Shown here: piece after piece, positions 13,500 through 25,003 of the stretch | Position numbering within the stretch: position 1 is the first letter of the stretch | Layout of the letters: each line of letters opens with the position of its first letter | Source: Syngnathus acus | Lineage: Eukaryota > Chordata > Actinopteri > Syngnathiformes > Syngnathidae | NCBI RefSeq assembly: GCF_901709675.1 | Contig: NC_051088.1 | Coordinates: 13,555,693 to 13,619,692, forward strand | DNA length: 64,000 bases | Direction: 5' to 3' | Program-made: the position numbers and the translations under genes | Notes under the pieces: model-generated | Seen by the model: the letters and a program-made list of their open reading frames with translations, nothing else | Database searches by the model: none | What the model was told of the DNA's origin: nothing

Positions 13500-16325
13500 A
13501 ATATAAAGTAAGACCAAACGCTTTCTAATTGGAAAAAAAAACGAAAGAGAGATCAGAAACTAAAAACAACAACAACAAAAACAAACCTGTTGGGTGCAAA
13601 AACGAGCGCTCAACCAGATTGGACAGTAACTTAAATTAGGAACTGGTGCTAAGCAATGATTCTGCAATGCACTCTGAAGAAACTCATGTGCTATCCCCAA
13701 AATGTCTTTGTGCTCAAATGCCTTCTTCATCTGATAATTTTTCCTCTTTCGCCCAGGGTGTCTGCCTGGGAGGCACTTCAGCATGAATCTCCCTTCGCTC
13801 TATCTCTTTGCCCATGTGCTGAATCAATTCTTAATAAACCATCTGAAGGCTTCCTCTGCTATACCTTTCATTTCCACCCCTCAAAGCTGCAGGGTAAATT
13901 AGCCTGCCAAGAGGATGAGAGCGTGCAAGCGGCAGAAGAAAGCACGAAGGGAGGAGGGGGTTGCAGGCACCCTACACCTACAATTAAATTAACAAATCTC
14001 TGTTCTTAATTAATCAGGGAATTACAAGTAGGTTTGGAGGTATGAGACGTGACTGACATGGCAAGTGCTTCTGCATTTGTTATGACTGCTGCAAATGAAA
14101 GCTAGGTAGAAACTATCCACAAAGCCCCCCCAGGCAGAAGAGCGAGACTGTTATCGCAAGTCTTTCTCGCCGTTATCTCCCTCTTCATTTTGTTCTTCCT
14201 CTCACAATTTTTGATGGTCTTCCTTCTTTCCATACGCTTCCATTTCCCTTACTCTGGCTTTCCGTTGATTATTCCCTATTATCCCTTCAATTCTCCTGCA
14301 ATTCCATTCTACAATTTACTAGCTCTGAAACACCCCATATGCTTTCTAATGAGGTGTGGGACTGACAGCTGGATTAACCCATCGCTTTGTAATCGTTTCA
14401 TTCCTGTGTTTTACCGTGTATGCGCGAGTAGGTGCATGCATAAATCCCAAGATGTGCGATATTTTGTGCATAGCCTTTCACAAAACTCACTTTCTAGCAG
14501 GGCGCTAAAGCATTGATTATCTCTACTGCACTAAAGTCAACCAACCAGAACAAAAAAAACTTCTCTCCGACACCGTTTCTGACATAAAATGGTCCAGGAG
14601 TAACATCCAAATGCAAATTTTGAACATGTCTGCTTTCCTGCCTGCCATTCTCTCAGTGTGGTACTCCTTCCTTCCCTCCTTTCTCCAGCGCTCTCACAGG
14701 CGCTTTTTCCCTCGACGGCCACCGGATTTCTTTTGTTTTTGATCATTCTCAGACTTAGAGCAATCCAACTTCTTTGCTTCAACAGTTTGCCAAGCCCAGA
14801 GGAGTATTGTAGGTCTTTTTATTACCTCCTTTGGCTCTTCTTCTAACGTGCTGAAAAAGACAATAGACAGACATAGCAGGCAAGAAGAAAGAAATTCTGC
14901 CCTGTGTGGTGTTCAAGGCATCGGCGCTCCAAAGCCTGAGCTATTATCACATAAGAAAAAAAGTATAGTCACTATGCCTGCAGTGTCACATGGTCAATTT
15001 CACTGCACTCTGCAGCTGTCCCACTAGCGGAGCTACAGGGAGGGGGGCTGCAGGGACATCCCCCCCCCCATCTTGAAATATTGTATGCTTGGAGCCCCAG
15101 GTGGCAGGGCAGAAAATTCACTTTTATTTTTTTTCTGGGATTTTTTTTGTAGGCACGTCTCATTGTTCGTGGTTGCAGCTAACAACGCTAATTGTCAGTC
15201 AACACTCTGGTTCAAGGGTTATATTTTCCAGCATTTTTTTGCAAAATGAGAAGGTGTTGGATTTGTATGTTCTTCACGGTACGTAAATTAAAAAATAAGT
15301 TTGTTTCTCAGTGTTTACTTGTAAACTGCAAATTACTGAGTGCACACAAACATTAAATCTTCTACTATAAATCAATTCAATTTTATTGAATTCTAGTGTC
15401 CTCTCACAATGAGAATGAATCTTAAAACTCAAAACATCTGTCTTGACATTAATCACGACACTGTTTGCAAAAAAGGAGATCTCTTACGCCTTTTGATTAA
15501 TTACATGACTGACTTTGTGTTGGGCGACTTCAAGTCCTCCATGCTTTTCCTCCCGCATCCCCTGTGTTGCCTTCCCTTCCATAAGAATCAATTGTGCACT
15601 GAATTTAAGAAATTAATGTAGTCCATTCATACGGAGTTCAAGACTCAATTAGTGATCAGCAAACAGCCTCATCTCCTGGGGGGCTTCCATTGTAGCTTTC
15701 ATTCTCCCATAACCAAGGCAAGGATTCTCCAAGCAAAGAGAATAACATATGAGATTGTAATGCTCTTGGAGTTTCCCCTGTCCACACTCCCCAAGAGATC
15801 AGATAAATGTCTTCTGGTTGATTAGAAGTGTGACGAACAGACATTAGCAATGTTGGTGTGATCCCTGACAAAATAATACAAGATGTATACTTGTAGTAAC
15901 ATTCAAAATCACGTCTATTGTTTCAGACAAGTACTTTGAATTAAAAGCGCAAAAGCTCTCGGGCAATCAATTGGTGTTGTCATTTTGCTGTTTTCAGACT
16001 ACGGGCAACTCGAGGGTGCAGCTGCAATTGTTGACTCATCATTGCATTAATTGTCTTCACAGTGGCTTCGTTTCTAATTGAATCAATTAGGCTGTAATTA
16101 AAACGCCGCCAAAGCTAAACAGAGGCAGTGGGGGTGTAGGAAGCCCGTGGGCAGGAAGAGGAAGCCAGTGTTTCTTTGGGCTCAGGCCAAAGATAGGAGA
16201 AGTGGCAGGAGTGGAAAGCGGAGGAAAATAAATTCGAATTTGTTATGTAGCATCACAGAATTTTTTGGCTGTAAACTGTGTTCTTTGGTCCTTTTTTTTT
16301 TTAGAAATTGTGTCATTTGCTTAGT
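13500..16325. other. Unmarked intronic stretch
   Basis: No coding exon recognised. Segments around 13980-14030 and 16020-16120 carry several TTAATTAA and CAATTAG words and look enhancer-like. A GGGGGGCTGCAGGGACATCCCC-type motif near 15040-15070 resembles the GC-rich motif near 63230-63290. Both readings are weak. Confidence 0.4.
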
Positions 16326-16720
16326 GGTTAGCACAGGGGTGTCAAACTCATTTTTTTTTGCAGGCCGCATTGTAGTCATAGCTTCTTTTGCAGGGCCATT
16401 TTGACTGTCAACCCAAATAAATGTATGAGCACCTCATAATATATACAGTAAAAGCTACAAAACAAACTGACAAATAACTCGTTTTCAAATCAGACGAGTA
16501 AAAACTGGTCAAATATTTAAAAAAACAGATAATTAAAAGTGAACACAATTTGAAATTCTAGTAATGACACACAAATTTGATGCACAATTTGTCTTTGCAG
16601 GCCACATAAAATCATGTGGCGGGCCGTATCTGGCCCTTGGGCCTTGAGTTTGACACCTGTGGGTTAGCACATCTGCCTTTCTGTCAAGAGGTTCTGGGTT
16701 TGCATCTCGTATCAGGCAAC
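16318..16720 (+). mobile_element. tRNA-derived SINE head, split by hAT copy B
   Basis: With the hAT insertion removed, the flanks read as one tRNA-like head: AGTGGTTAGCAC (A-box-like), then ATCTGCCTTTCTGTCAAGAG, then a B-box-like GGGTTTGCATCTC near 16696-16709. It matches the start of the widespread teleost tRNA-headed SINE. Only the head is clear; downstream similarity fades by about 16720. Confidence 0.7.
16326..16669. mobile_element. hAT miniature element, copy B, with 8-bp target duplication
   Basis: The element spans 16334-16661, starting CAGGGGTGTCAAACTCA and ending TTGAGTTTGACACCTGTG. The identical 8-mer GGTTAGCA flanks it at 16326-16333 and 16662-16669. That 8-mer belongs to the A-box of a tRNA-derived SINE head, so the element landed inside an older SINE. 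Internal sequence is nearly that of copy A at 10512-10838. Confidence 0.94.
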
Positions 16721-16809
16721 TTGTCTTGCGTGTATCGTTTTGCAATGGTATTATTTGGTAAATTTTCCCACACAGGGCCCGGCATTGGAAGACGGGGTGT
16801 GTAGAGTTT

Positions 16810-19390
16810 TTATATGTATGTGGGTCTAAAATCGACTGCATTTATGAAATTGTGCTTCAACCTCACTGAAGTTCGGTTTCGATATTTGGAGTCTTGTAAG
16901 AGTGTCCACTCTGTTATTACAGGCTATTTTAACAATGATCACACAACTACTAAACAGCTACTATGTTGATTCATTACTGTCTTATTACATTTTTCATCAA
17001 ACCACACCAGACAAAACAGCCTTAACAAAATAAGTGCCCGTGTGTGTGTGCGTGCGTGCAAGAGGCAGACCAAAAGCCGCTAAATGTCCTTTTGTCATTT
17101 TACACCCTTCAAAGTCCATACAGACCATCTGTGCATTCGAGTACTAGTTCAAGCAGAGCTTTTAAATGCATTTAATGTCTGTGGGAGTGCCATAACCTTC
17201 GTCTTGTTGTACCCCCAAAGGCCCGTCAGACCAAGGCAGGAGGTCTCTTAATGTAGCAAGCAGATGACAAGGATACAGAGTTCAAGCACACCATGGAGTA
17301 ACCCAATCTACAGGAAGCCACCCCACCAGTTTTGACTCTCCTCTCACCATACTTTGCCCCTTCTTTCAAAACAAAGTGTGGAGATGTCAAAAAAAGTCAT
17401 TAAAAATAATGGCCTCCACCTGCTTGTTTTATTTCTTCCACCCTTTTCTGCCCCATCATCTCCTGCTTGCCTTTCTAATGAGCGATTTGAAAAAGGCTGG
17501 AGGACGCTCGCTACCTTAGCACACACAGCACGTTCAACCTTATACCGGCAAGTACAAGAAAAAAGACCAAAGTACATACATTTTGCAAAGTATTGATTTC
17601 CCAGGAACGTTGGTGTTTAACATTTAAGCTTATATGGCCAACTTAATTCAGCCAGCATGGAATCAATTCCAGTTCACTGTGTAGGTGTAAATGTGAATAA
17701 TTGTTTCTCTCTCGATGTGACCCTGCAATTGACTTACGACCAGTCCCGGGTGTAATCTGGATTTCCCTCACAGTATATCCTGGTGACCCTGAACAGGATA
17801 AATAGTTGAAAACTGATGAATGTAGCGATGGCTATATGACATTCTTAAAATTTTAGTTTTGCGTTTTTCAGCTTTCAAAAAGATCGGCAGAAACTGCGCG
17901 CATCCATCATCTGTTATAAGTGTAACACTCAACACCTCCCACCACCCCAAATCACCCACCCTCCTTTCAGCAAACCACCCACACCCACCCGTCTGTCGGT
18001 ATCCTCATAAATCACAAATGTCTAGACCTGAAGAGGGAAATAAAATGCCCAAGCATGTGTCTAAATCATCAAAATGGGCCTGTCTGGAAAATCCATGTAC
18101 GATTCTTTAAACGTATTGTATGACTGCGGGACATTTTAACGGATTATTTCTAACAGTTCCCAGTGGTCCCATCACCCAAAGAGCATAAAGACGACCATTC
18201 GTGTAGAGTCTTCAGAACTTTCAACAAAAGCAAACTTGGTTTCTCATCTAGATAATTGCAATTCTATGACAAATGAATGTGTTCACTGTACATCTGCGTC
18301 TTGGCAAAAACGATATGATGTTTACAACAGGAGGTGCAGACAGAAGAAGAATTTCTGGTGCTATTTCATAGATCAGCAATTAAACTAACATTTAGATTTA
18401 GAAAAAAAAACACACAACAGAGAAAAAGGGGATTTTGCAAAAGGTAAGTGGAAAATGTGAACCTATAAATCTGCCAATAAAGACAAACAAAAAACAATAA
18501 AAGATTTAAGTCAGAGCCAAACGTGGCCAAAGGAGGCTGTATTTCAACAATATCCAATCTCCGCACGGGTGCTCGGCTACTATCGACCCAGATAATGCTG
18601 CAGTCTGTGTCATGCGACTCAGGGCAAAAGGTAAGCAGGAAATCAAAACAATGCAATTCTCTTTGAGGATAGAGTGGAGAGAAAACTGAGACATCGTCTA
18701 TCCCAGCAGAGTGGTGCGCTCCTTTATTCATCCTCCTGTGAAACGATTTTTCAAAGCATACCACTATGCCCAAATCAAAGACTTATGTACTTTGCGGTTC
18801 TGCTGTAATGACTCTCAGTAGGAGGCAAAATAAACACACTTTGGTTCTTCAATAAGTCCTCATCTGAAAGCCGCGTGCATCAAAGAAAAATATAATTGCA
18901 ATAAAAACGATAAGCTTCAAAATAATGTTGATTATCTCTCATTAATTAAGAGAATCTTCTCATGTAGTGACCCCTGGTCACCTACTTTACTGATCTGGTA
19001 CATTATGAATGCAAAATCTCATCCGCCATCTTTAGCGTTTCCTCATAAAAGGCAGAAAGGACTGTGTGGTAGTGGACAGAATGAAGGCGTAGGTCACAAC
19101 GATAGACCTTCAGTTTCAGTAGGACTTGAGATATTCCTACCTCAGTTGAATGGCAGAATATTGTGTGTTTAAGTGTGTGGGTGGATGTAAAATCTACAAG
19201 AATACAAGCAATCATGATGAATAGCAGCTTTTCAAGGACGTCATTAGTGCTAATTGTAACAAAACAATCTAAAGTTTGTTCAAATAAAGTAGTGCCTGCA
19301 GAAAAAAAGTCAAATATATTTGACGAGAAGCTTCACAGTACACATTAGCAGCCAGAGCCATAGCAGAGCAGGTCTTAATGTGTAATTCTT
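16810..19390. other. Unmarked stretch around a SINE tail
   Basis: Apart from the SINE tail at 17655-17822, no repeat or exon was recognised. Open frames of 60-135 codons here, such as 18366-18773 on the minus strand, show no domain. Confidence 0.45.
17655..17822 (+). mobile_element. Decayed 3' half of the tRNA-derived SINE
   Basis: In order it contains GTGTAGGTGTAAATGTGAAT, a TGTGACCCTGCAATTG word, ACGACCAGTCCCGGGTGTA, a GGTGACCCTGAACAGGATAA word and AAACTGATGAATG. This is the order of the SINE body and tail. It is heavily mutated, so an old insertion. Confidence 0.7.
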
Positions 19391-19598
19391 GTGATGGGAA
19401 AATGAAGCTTCAATTTTGCTTCATGAACCGGTTGTTGTGTTTTTTTTATTAGATCACATGCTCTCAACATTGGGCAGAAAGTACACTGACTTGCCGTTTC
19501 TTAAACCACTTTATTTAGCCCAACAGTGCCATGAAGAGAAGTAAATAAAAAATACAATTAGTTCATGAAGCACATTTGAAGCTTCATTTGGCCATCAC
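19391..19598. mobile_element. GTGATGGG miniature element, near-complete copy
   Basis: A 208-bp element. It starts GTGATGGGAAAATGAAGCTT and ends GAAGCTTCATTTGGCCATCAC, so its ends are inverted repeats of about 20 bp. No open frame. No clear target-site duplication was found. Relatives: 326-386, 22825-22924 and a fragment near 56727-56770. Confidence 0.8.
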
Positions 19599-21042
19599 CA
19601 GAACTACACTGCATACAACATTTCCATATCACTCTGGACAGACCACCAAACTAAGCGTATAAAGTTAGTTATCCATAAAATAAAATGAGAGTTTAACATT
19701 TCTAATCACGCATCTTAACATAAATAAGTGGCAGTGGTGGGTGGCTCGATTCAAATATTTATATTCATCCCAAGTCAGTATCAACATGTACTGGCATGAT
19801 AAGATCGATACAGAAGTTCCAGTTTCGCTCTTGTATGCGGCACTCAATCAGGCGTCGGCCAGGTTGCCAGACTCATCGCTTCTATCGCAGCCCTGAGGAG
19901 GCACAGTTCGCATCCCTCCATCCCCCCTCCCCTCTTGTGTTGTGAGGTCACCAGAGTCTGCCATGTGACTTCCAGGAGCAGCGCAAACAAGCAAGCCTCC
20001 ACCTTGTCTCCACACACCCATGCATTCACAGAAATACGGAGAAGCTTGCCGGACTCAAAAAGCCTTTGGGGATTGTTTAATTGTTTTCCCTTAATTTATT
20101 GCATTTTCGCCAGTTGTTTGTGTGTTTTTTGCAGAAAGAGAAATGATGTGCACTGAAGCAGAGAAATGCTATTTTTGTATTGAATTGCCTGAACACTCTT
20201 TTTACTTAAAAGTAATGTTTCTCAAACGTTTTGTTGTGAAGTCATAACCTTGAATAATTTATGAAAGTGAAAAGAAATCAAGAATCTCCAATGAAGGTAG
20301 AATTTGTAATTATTTTACATGGTAATTTCTAAACAGAACCTGGGACGCTGCTGACAATATGTGAAATAAATTATCTTCTATTTACCAAAAAATATGCAGT
20401 ATCGCGCACCACTAACATCAACAGAATGTCTTTCAACAATGCTCATCTTCCAATTCCATTCAAACACACAACTTCAGTCACACACATAAAAGACAGCACA
20501 CCACTCAATTCAAACACAGCAGAATGACCCACTAAGATGTCACCACGATTCCTGGAGCAGAATCAACAATGGAGGAGGACATTGGATAAGAATTGGTTAG
20601 CTGGCAGTGAAACTTGTCTGGGCCAAGTTACACATTGTTTTTCATTTGTAGGACACGAAATATCACAGCATTGTAGTATAGTACATGAAAATATTTTAAA
20701 TGTACCATATTTCACTTGATAAAATGGAACTAAGTAGCAAAAGTGTGCCTCTCTGTCTTTGTGAGACAAATGTTGTTGTTTTTCTGATGGTCTGGGCTAA
20801 CTTCTGAAGACCTGATTACTGTACATGGAAGTTATGAGGTTGCTTGACCTGCAAGCAAATTACTCCATGGCAGGAAAAATGCATTCAAAGCAGACGTCAA
20901 TTTGAGCTTTTTTGTTCATCATGATGACTTTACCATACGTGTAGTACTTTTTCCCCTTTAAGTATAACCTTTTAATAAAAACATTTGACATTGGATAATT
21001 ATAGGGAAGGTGTAGGGAAATAGGAAGAGCCTATCATTATCT

Positions 21043-21046
<4 letters not shown>
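19599..21046. other. Unmarked stretch
   Basis: No exon, RNA gene or repeat family recognised. Confidence 0.45.
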
Positions 21047-21116
<70 letters not shown>

Positions 21117-21118
21117 GC
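21047..21118. repeat. (GT)n microsatellite
   Basis: GT dinucleotides are pure for 64 bp, then one GC interruption. Cys-Val and His-Thr frames are artefacts. Confidence 0.95.
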
Positions 21119-22824
21119 GAGCAGAAAAGCTTTCATAGATCTAATAAAAAGAAGTAAGTATCCAACATGCTTGATTACAACTGTCAACTGTCTTTCCAGA
21201 GACAAGAATATCGATTACTCAATGATTTACAGCGCCATTACTATTCTGTGCAGGTGTCGTTCGGATACATTTCTGCATGAAAGACAAATTCACAAGTGTC
21301 ACTTTTTCCAGACCTATGGAAGCTAAATCAAATCGCTCATTACACTTGCGGATTTCCGATGATTAAAGCCAGGAGTTCACCTGAATCACATAACCTTTGA
21401 ACTCTAATCATAACCACACTATCACACACACGCACGCTTGTGTTCGGGCCATTTTTGTGCATCAAAGTAACTCCAAATGATAAATACATTATTGACCGCG
21501 TGTCTAGATTTTCCTCATCCTGGCGAAGGTCCTAGATCTGTCCTTTCCATTAATCCCCAAGTGGCTAACATGCATGTCCATGTGAGTGTGTGTGCTTTAA
21601 TCAGGTTTTGGGAGCATGGATCTGTTTCTACTGGGACCTCTTGCAATTTGGGTATCAAAACCCAAAAAAGAAAACCACGGTTAGCATTATTGGAAACTTG
21701 TCAGATATCGGTCCCCATGTCGGAACTACGACACACATGCTTGTTCACGCCAACGGACAATAAAAATAACATATAGTAGCAAAAAAGCATTCGAGCTTGA
21801 ACTGCTCTAAGCTAGGAGTTTCCATATACGGTCCTCGAGGACTGCTAACTAGCATGTTTTAGATATTTGCCTCCTCCAGCACATCTGATTCAAATGATCA
21901 GAATTGTTGAGTCTGTCAACACATGTTGAACAAAGGTGGAACATCGGCCAAAAACGCAGTACCTCTGAGGGAAGTTGTACAAAATGGGTAGGCTAATTAC
22001 GAATGCACGGAAGGTCACCGACTTAAAAAAATAAAAAGACCAGACACAGCCACGGAATTACATTGAGATGGACGAAGCTATTAAGGCCACGGGTTGCCAA
22101 GACTGTGAAGCAGGCCATGTCATTAATTTAATTTAACACTAGCGAACAAAGTTGTACATGTTCTAGTCAAAGCAAACAACAGCAGATCTTCTTGGAGACA
22201 ACCAGTAGCAATTTGCATGACTGGGTACCATGACCCATTTTTGGGTGTCCGAGCTCTTCAGTGCTCATAAACATACTGGACACTGAAATGGACCAGCAAG
22301 CTAATTTCTTTTGGCAAGACTCAAGAATCTGTCCTGATCAATAAAGTTTTATTTGATGAGAGTTCAGTCAGTAGTATTTTAGAGTAGCGGTGCGTGTGCA
22401 AAGTGTCCGTGAAAAGAAGTCAGTGGGTGGGATTCCAATGAGGAGCTTCGTGAGCATACGGTCCCCTCGATACATGGAAACCAGAACGTGTGTGTCTTGG
22501 CATTATTCCTGCCCCCAACTGACAGTTTTAGGTTAAACAATGTTATTATTAAAGCCCTCCCAGACCTCCACGCTTCCCTCCATTGTCACCCTTAGAGTCA
22601 ATAAATCAAGTGTCTGAAGTGTGTCTACGTATATCCCTTATGGTATGCTTGCATCTGGCCTCTGCAGCTACAGTATGTTCTCAGGCACACGTGAAGGTGA
22701 AATGCAGCTTGACGTGTGTGTGTTTGTGCGTGTGTGTTAAAGTTAAAATATTCCTTTTTGTGTGATTGGCATGTATTTGACATAATGAGCCAAACATACC
22801 GAAGGTTTGAACTTGCAAAAAGAG
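21119..22824. other. Unmarked stretch with one transposon fragment
   Basis: Positions about 21814-21910 contain GGTCCTCGAGGACTGCTAA, GTTTTAGATATTTGCCTCC and CACATCTGATTCAAATGATC. These words, in this order, are common in a teleost inverted-repeat element, here one half only. The rest is unmarked. Confidence 0.5.
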
Positions 22825-22924
22825 TAGTGGTGGACCATAAAAAATGAAGCTTCAAATTTGCTTTTGAACCAGTTGTACAATTGGTTCATGAAGCAAATAT
22901 GAAGCTTCATTTTTCCCATCACTA
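22825..22924. mobile_element. GTGATGGG element, palindromic 100-bp copy
   Basis: The left half reads TAGTGGTGGACCATAAAAAA, then ATGAAGCTTC and GAACCAGTTGTAC. The right half is its near reverse complement, ending GAAGCTTCATTTTTCCCATCACTA. The copy is thus two head-to-head termini with almost no interior, bounded by TA on each side. Confidence 0.82.
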
Positions 22925-23539
22925 AAAATTATGCATGGACTTGATTGCTCATGCAAACAAATGTGGACGCTTCTTTTCTCACCAGGCCAGTTGATTTACA
23001 TGTTCTGATAAGAAATTAAACAATAAACAAATTAATTTAGCGCAACACAATGAGGTTAATCAAACCTGAGATGAATTGCAATGGCTGACCTTCCCTATTT
23101 AAATAGCACATCAGAAAGGCGTGTGCATGTGTGTGTGCGCGTGGGTCTTGGCATCATTCCTCACAGTACACAAAGCATTGCCAATGTAGCAGAGGAGGTG
23201 GAGGCACTTTTCCCAATGTAAACATTTTTGAAATGCACTTCAACACTTCTTAATCCGTCACTTCAAACTTTGCTTTGCGCTTGAAGTTGTCTTCCAAATG
23301 AGCCATGGCCAAAAAACCACTTTTACACCTGTTGCCAACAGCGCGCACAATACAATAGAGTGAATGAAATGGCAATATTAGACAAATAGCATATAGGTTC
23401 TTTTGGGGGTGCCCATTATTTGCAATCATAGTAAATCCGGCCAAATGACTCTAAGACATGGAGTTATTTGACCAAAAAAAAAAGGTTTCAAATTGATTTG
23501 GACCATTTTTTAAAAACCAACAAAAATATAAACAACCGT
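22925..23539. other. Unmarked stretch
   Basis: No exon or repeat family recognised. Confidence 0.45.
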
Positions 23540-23888
23540 TTACGGAAGAGGATTAGTGAAGTGAAGAAAAAAAAAACGAGGGGTGACAGGATTCTGACTT
23601 TTTTCTCAGAATTCTGACTTTAAATCATATCATAATCATAAAGTCAGAATTCTGAGAATAAAGTCAGAATTCCCACCTTCTGACTTTAAAGTCAGAATTC
23701 TGACTTTAAAGTCAGAGTTCTGAGAATAAAGTCAGAATTCTGAGAATAAAGTCAGAATTCTGACTTTAAAGTCTTTAAAGTCAGAAAGTGGGAATTCCGA
23801 CTTTAAAGTCAGAATTCTGAGAAAAAAAGTCAGAATCCTGTCACCCCTCGTTTTTTTTTTGTTCACTGGCCCTAATCCTCTTCCGTAA
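23540..23888. mobile_element. Foldback element built from AAAGTCAGAATTCTGA units
   Basis: Outer arms: TTACGGAAGAGGATTAG at the left and its exact inverse CTAATCCTCTTCCGTAA at the right. Next inward is a CGAGGGGTGACAGGATTCTG word, inverted at the right as CAGAATCCTGTCACCCCTCG. The core has about ten alternating direct and inverted copies of GTCAGAATTCTGA with TTTAAAGTC spacers. The 349 bp are almost wholly self-complementary and non-coding. Superfamily not assigned. Confidence 0.88.
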
Positions 23889-24891
23889 CACCGTACCATT
23901 TCGTTGCATTAAACTAAAATGCAAAATTAATTCTGATATCATGCCACAAGTCCCATAATTAGATGCTGTAAATTTAGAAAGGGCACAAAAAAGGGATTGA
24001 AGTAAATTAATAACTTGAGTTACCACATACACAGTCCTTTTAGATTGTCCACCATTGTTTCAGGCATGAGTGCATCTGACTGAGACCAAAGTGTATCATT
24101 GTTAAAGGATACAAGGCAGCAATACTCATATTATGACTTGTTTATGATTGTAGTGACACCCCCTGCTGGACCAAAGAGTTCACTACCACAAAGAAAGCAA
24201 TCTCACGTCTAACAAGTGTACGCCTGTCATCCAATGTCATTTGCAGCCAAGAATCAACAGGATGAATTTTAAGACCGAGATCACTGCTGAAAAATGTCTA
24301 CCTCTCACAATCTACACACTTATGCACACTGGAGGGAATTTGGACAGCTGTCTCCTAACTAGGATGATCCCGGGCAAAAAAAATTAGATACATACCTGTA
24401 TACTGTGCAGTTGCTGACAACAGAGGTGAGACACAAAAGAACTATTGTATGCCCACAGCTAAACAATACAGCTGAGCAATGAGGGGGGAAAAAAGCAAAG
24501 GGATCAATAGAGAATTGCAATTAGCCCACATTGGCAGGAGCGGTGCCAGATTAGACACAGGATGTCGATTCCATTTCCTGCACTATCGGCTCGAAAACTT
24601 GCTGGGCTGGCTGTGTAATTGCAGCAACAAACGGAATCGCTTAAGACGTCGCGGTGTGATCGTGACAACGTATACTGTTAGATTAATCAATGTGGGGGTG
24701 AGAGGGGCGACCATGTAATGATATTCATATTGTACATGACTACTTCAGTTTCCACCATGACTCACATACATCATGTGATTAAATAAGTTAAACCCCAATT
24801 ATAAAAAATAATCTGATATTCTTCTCATCACGCGACAGCAGGAATAGATTTCTCTTCTATTTGACTGCATTCTAAAGAAATGCATGCTTAC
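23889..24891 (-). other. Start of cadherin intron 2 (proximal part)
   Basis: Intronic sequence directly downstream, on the minus strand, of the exon 2 donor. No repeat or further exon recognised. The intron continues to at least position 1, because no segment with the expected exon 3 features was found there: a phase-1 start and a DF.V..DG.V-type prodomain motif. Confidence 0.55.
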
Positions 24892-25003
24892 CTTTACGTA
24901 TGGCCTGGCCTTGAAGTATATCCCTTGGAATCAAGATGGAGTAGAAACTTTGTGAGAAGCCTGGTCGACAGTGACCTTTAGATGAAGGCTGGCCATTATT
25001 CAC
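24892..25003 (-). CDS. Classical-type cadherin, coding exon 2 (start of prodomain)
   Basis: On the minus strand a pyrimidine-rich tract ending CCTTCCAG precedes the exon, and AAAG|GTAAGC follows it. The exon is 112 nt and opens in phase 0. It encodes VNNGQPSSKGHC, then RPGFSQSFYSILIPRD, then ILQGQAIRK, and ends one base into the next codon. In human CDH2 and CDH4 the second coding exon is likewise 37 codons plus one base, with the prodomain cysteine at codon 12 followed by a GF motif; CDH1 and CDH13 share the cysteine position and have PGF. The prodomain is removed before the adhesion ectodomain works at cell junctions. Gap-free comparison from memory gives roughly a third identity to CDH4 and CDH13 and slightly less to CDH1 and CDH2, so the paralogue is open. 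The exon is too short to appear as a long open frame. Family assignment is firm. Confidence 0.87.

Noticed and set aside
1-24891. Search for cadherin exon 3
   Set aside because: No minus-strand segment with a phase-1 start and a DF.V..DG.V-type motif was seen by eye; an exon could still have been missed.
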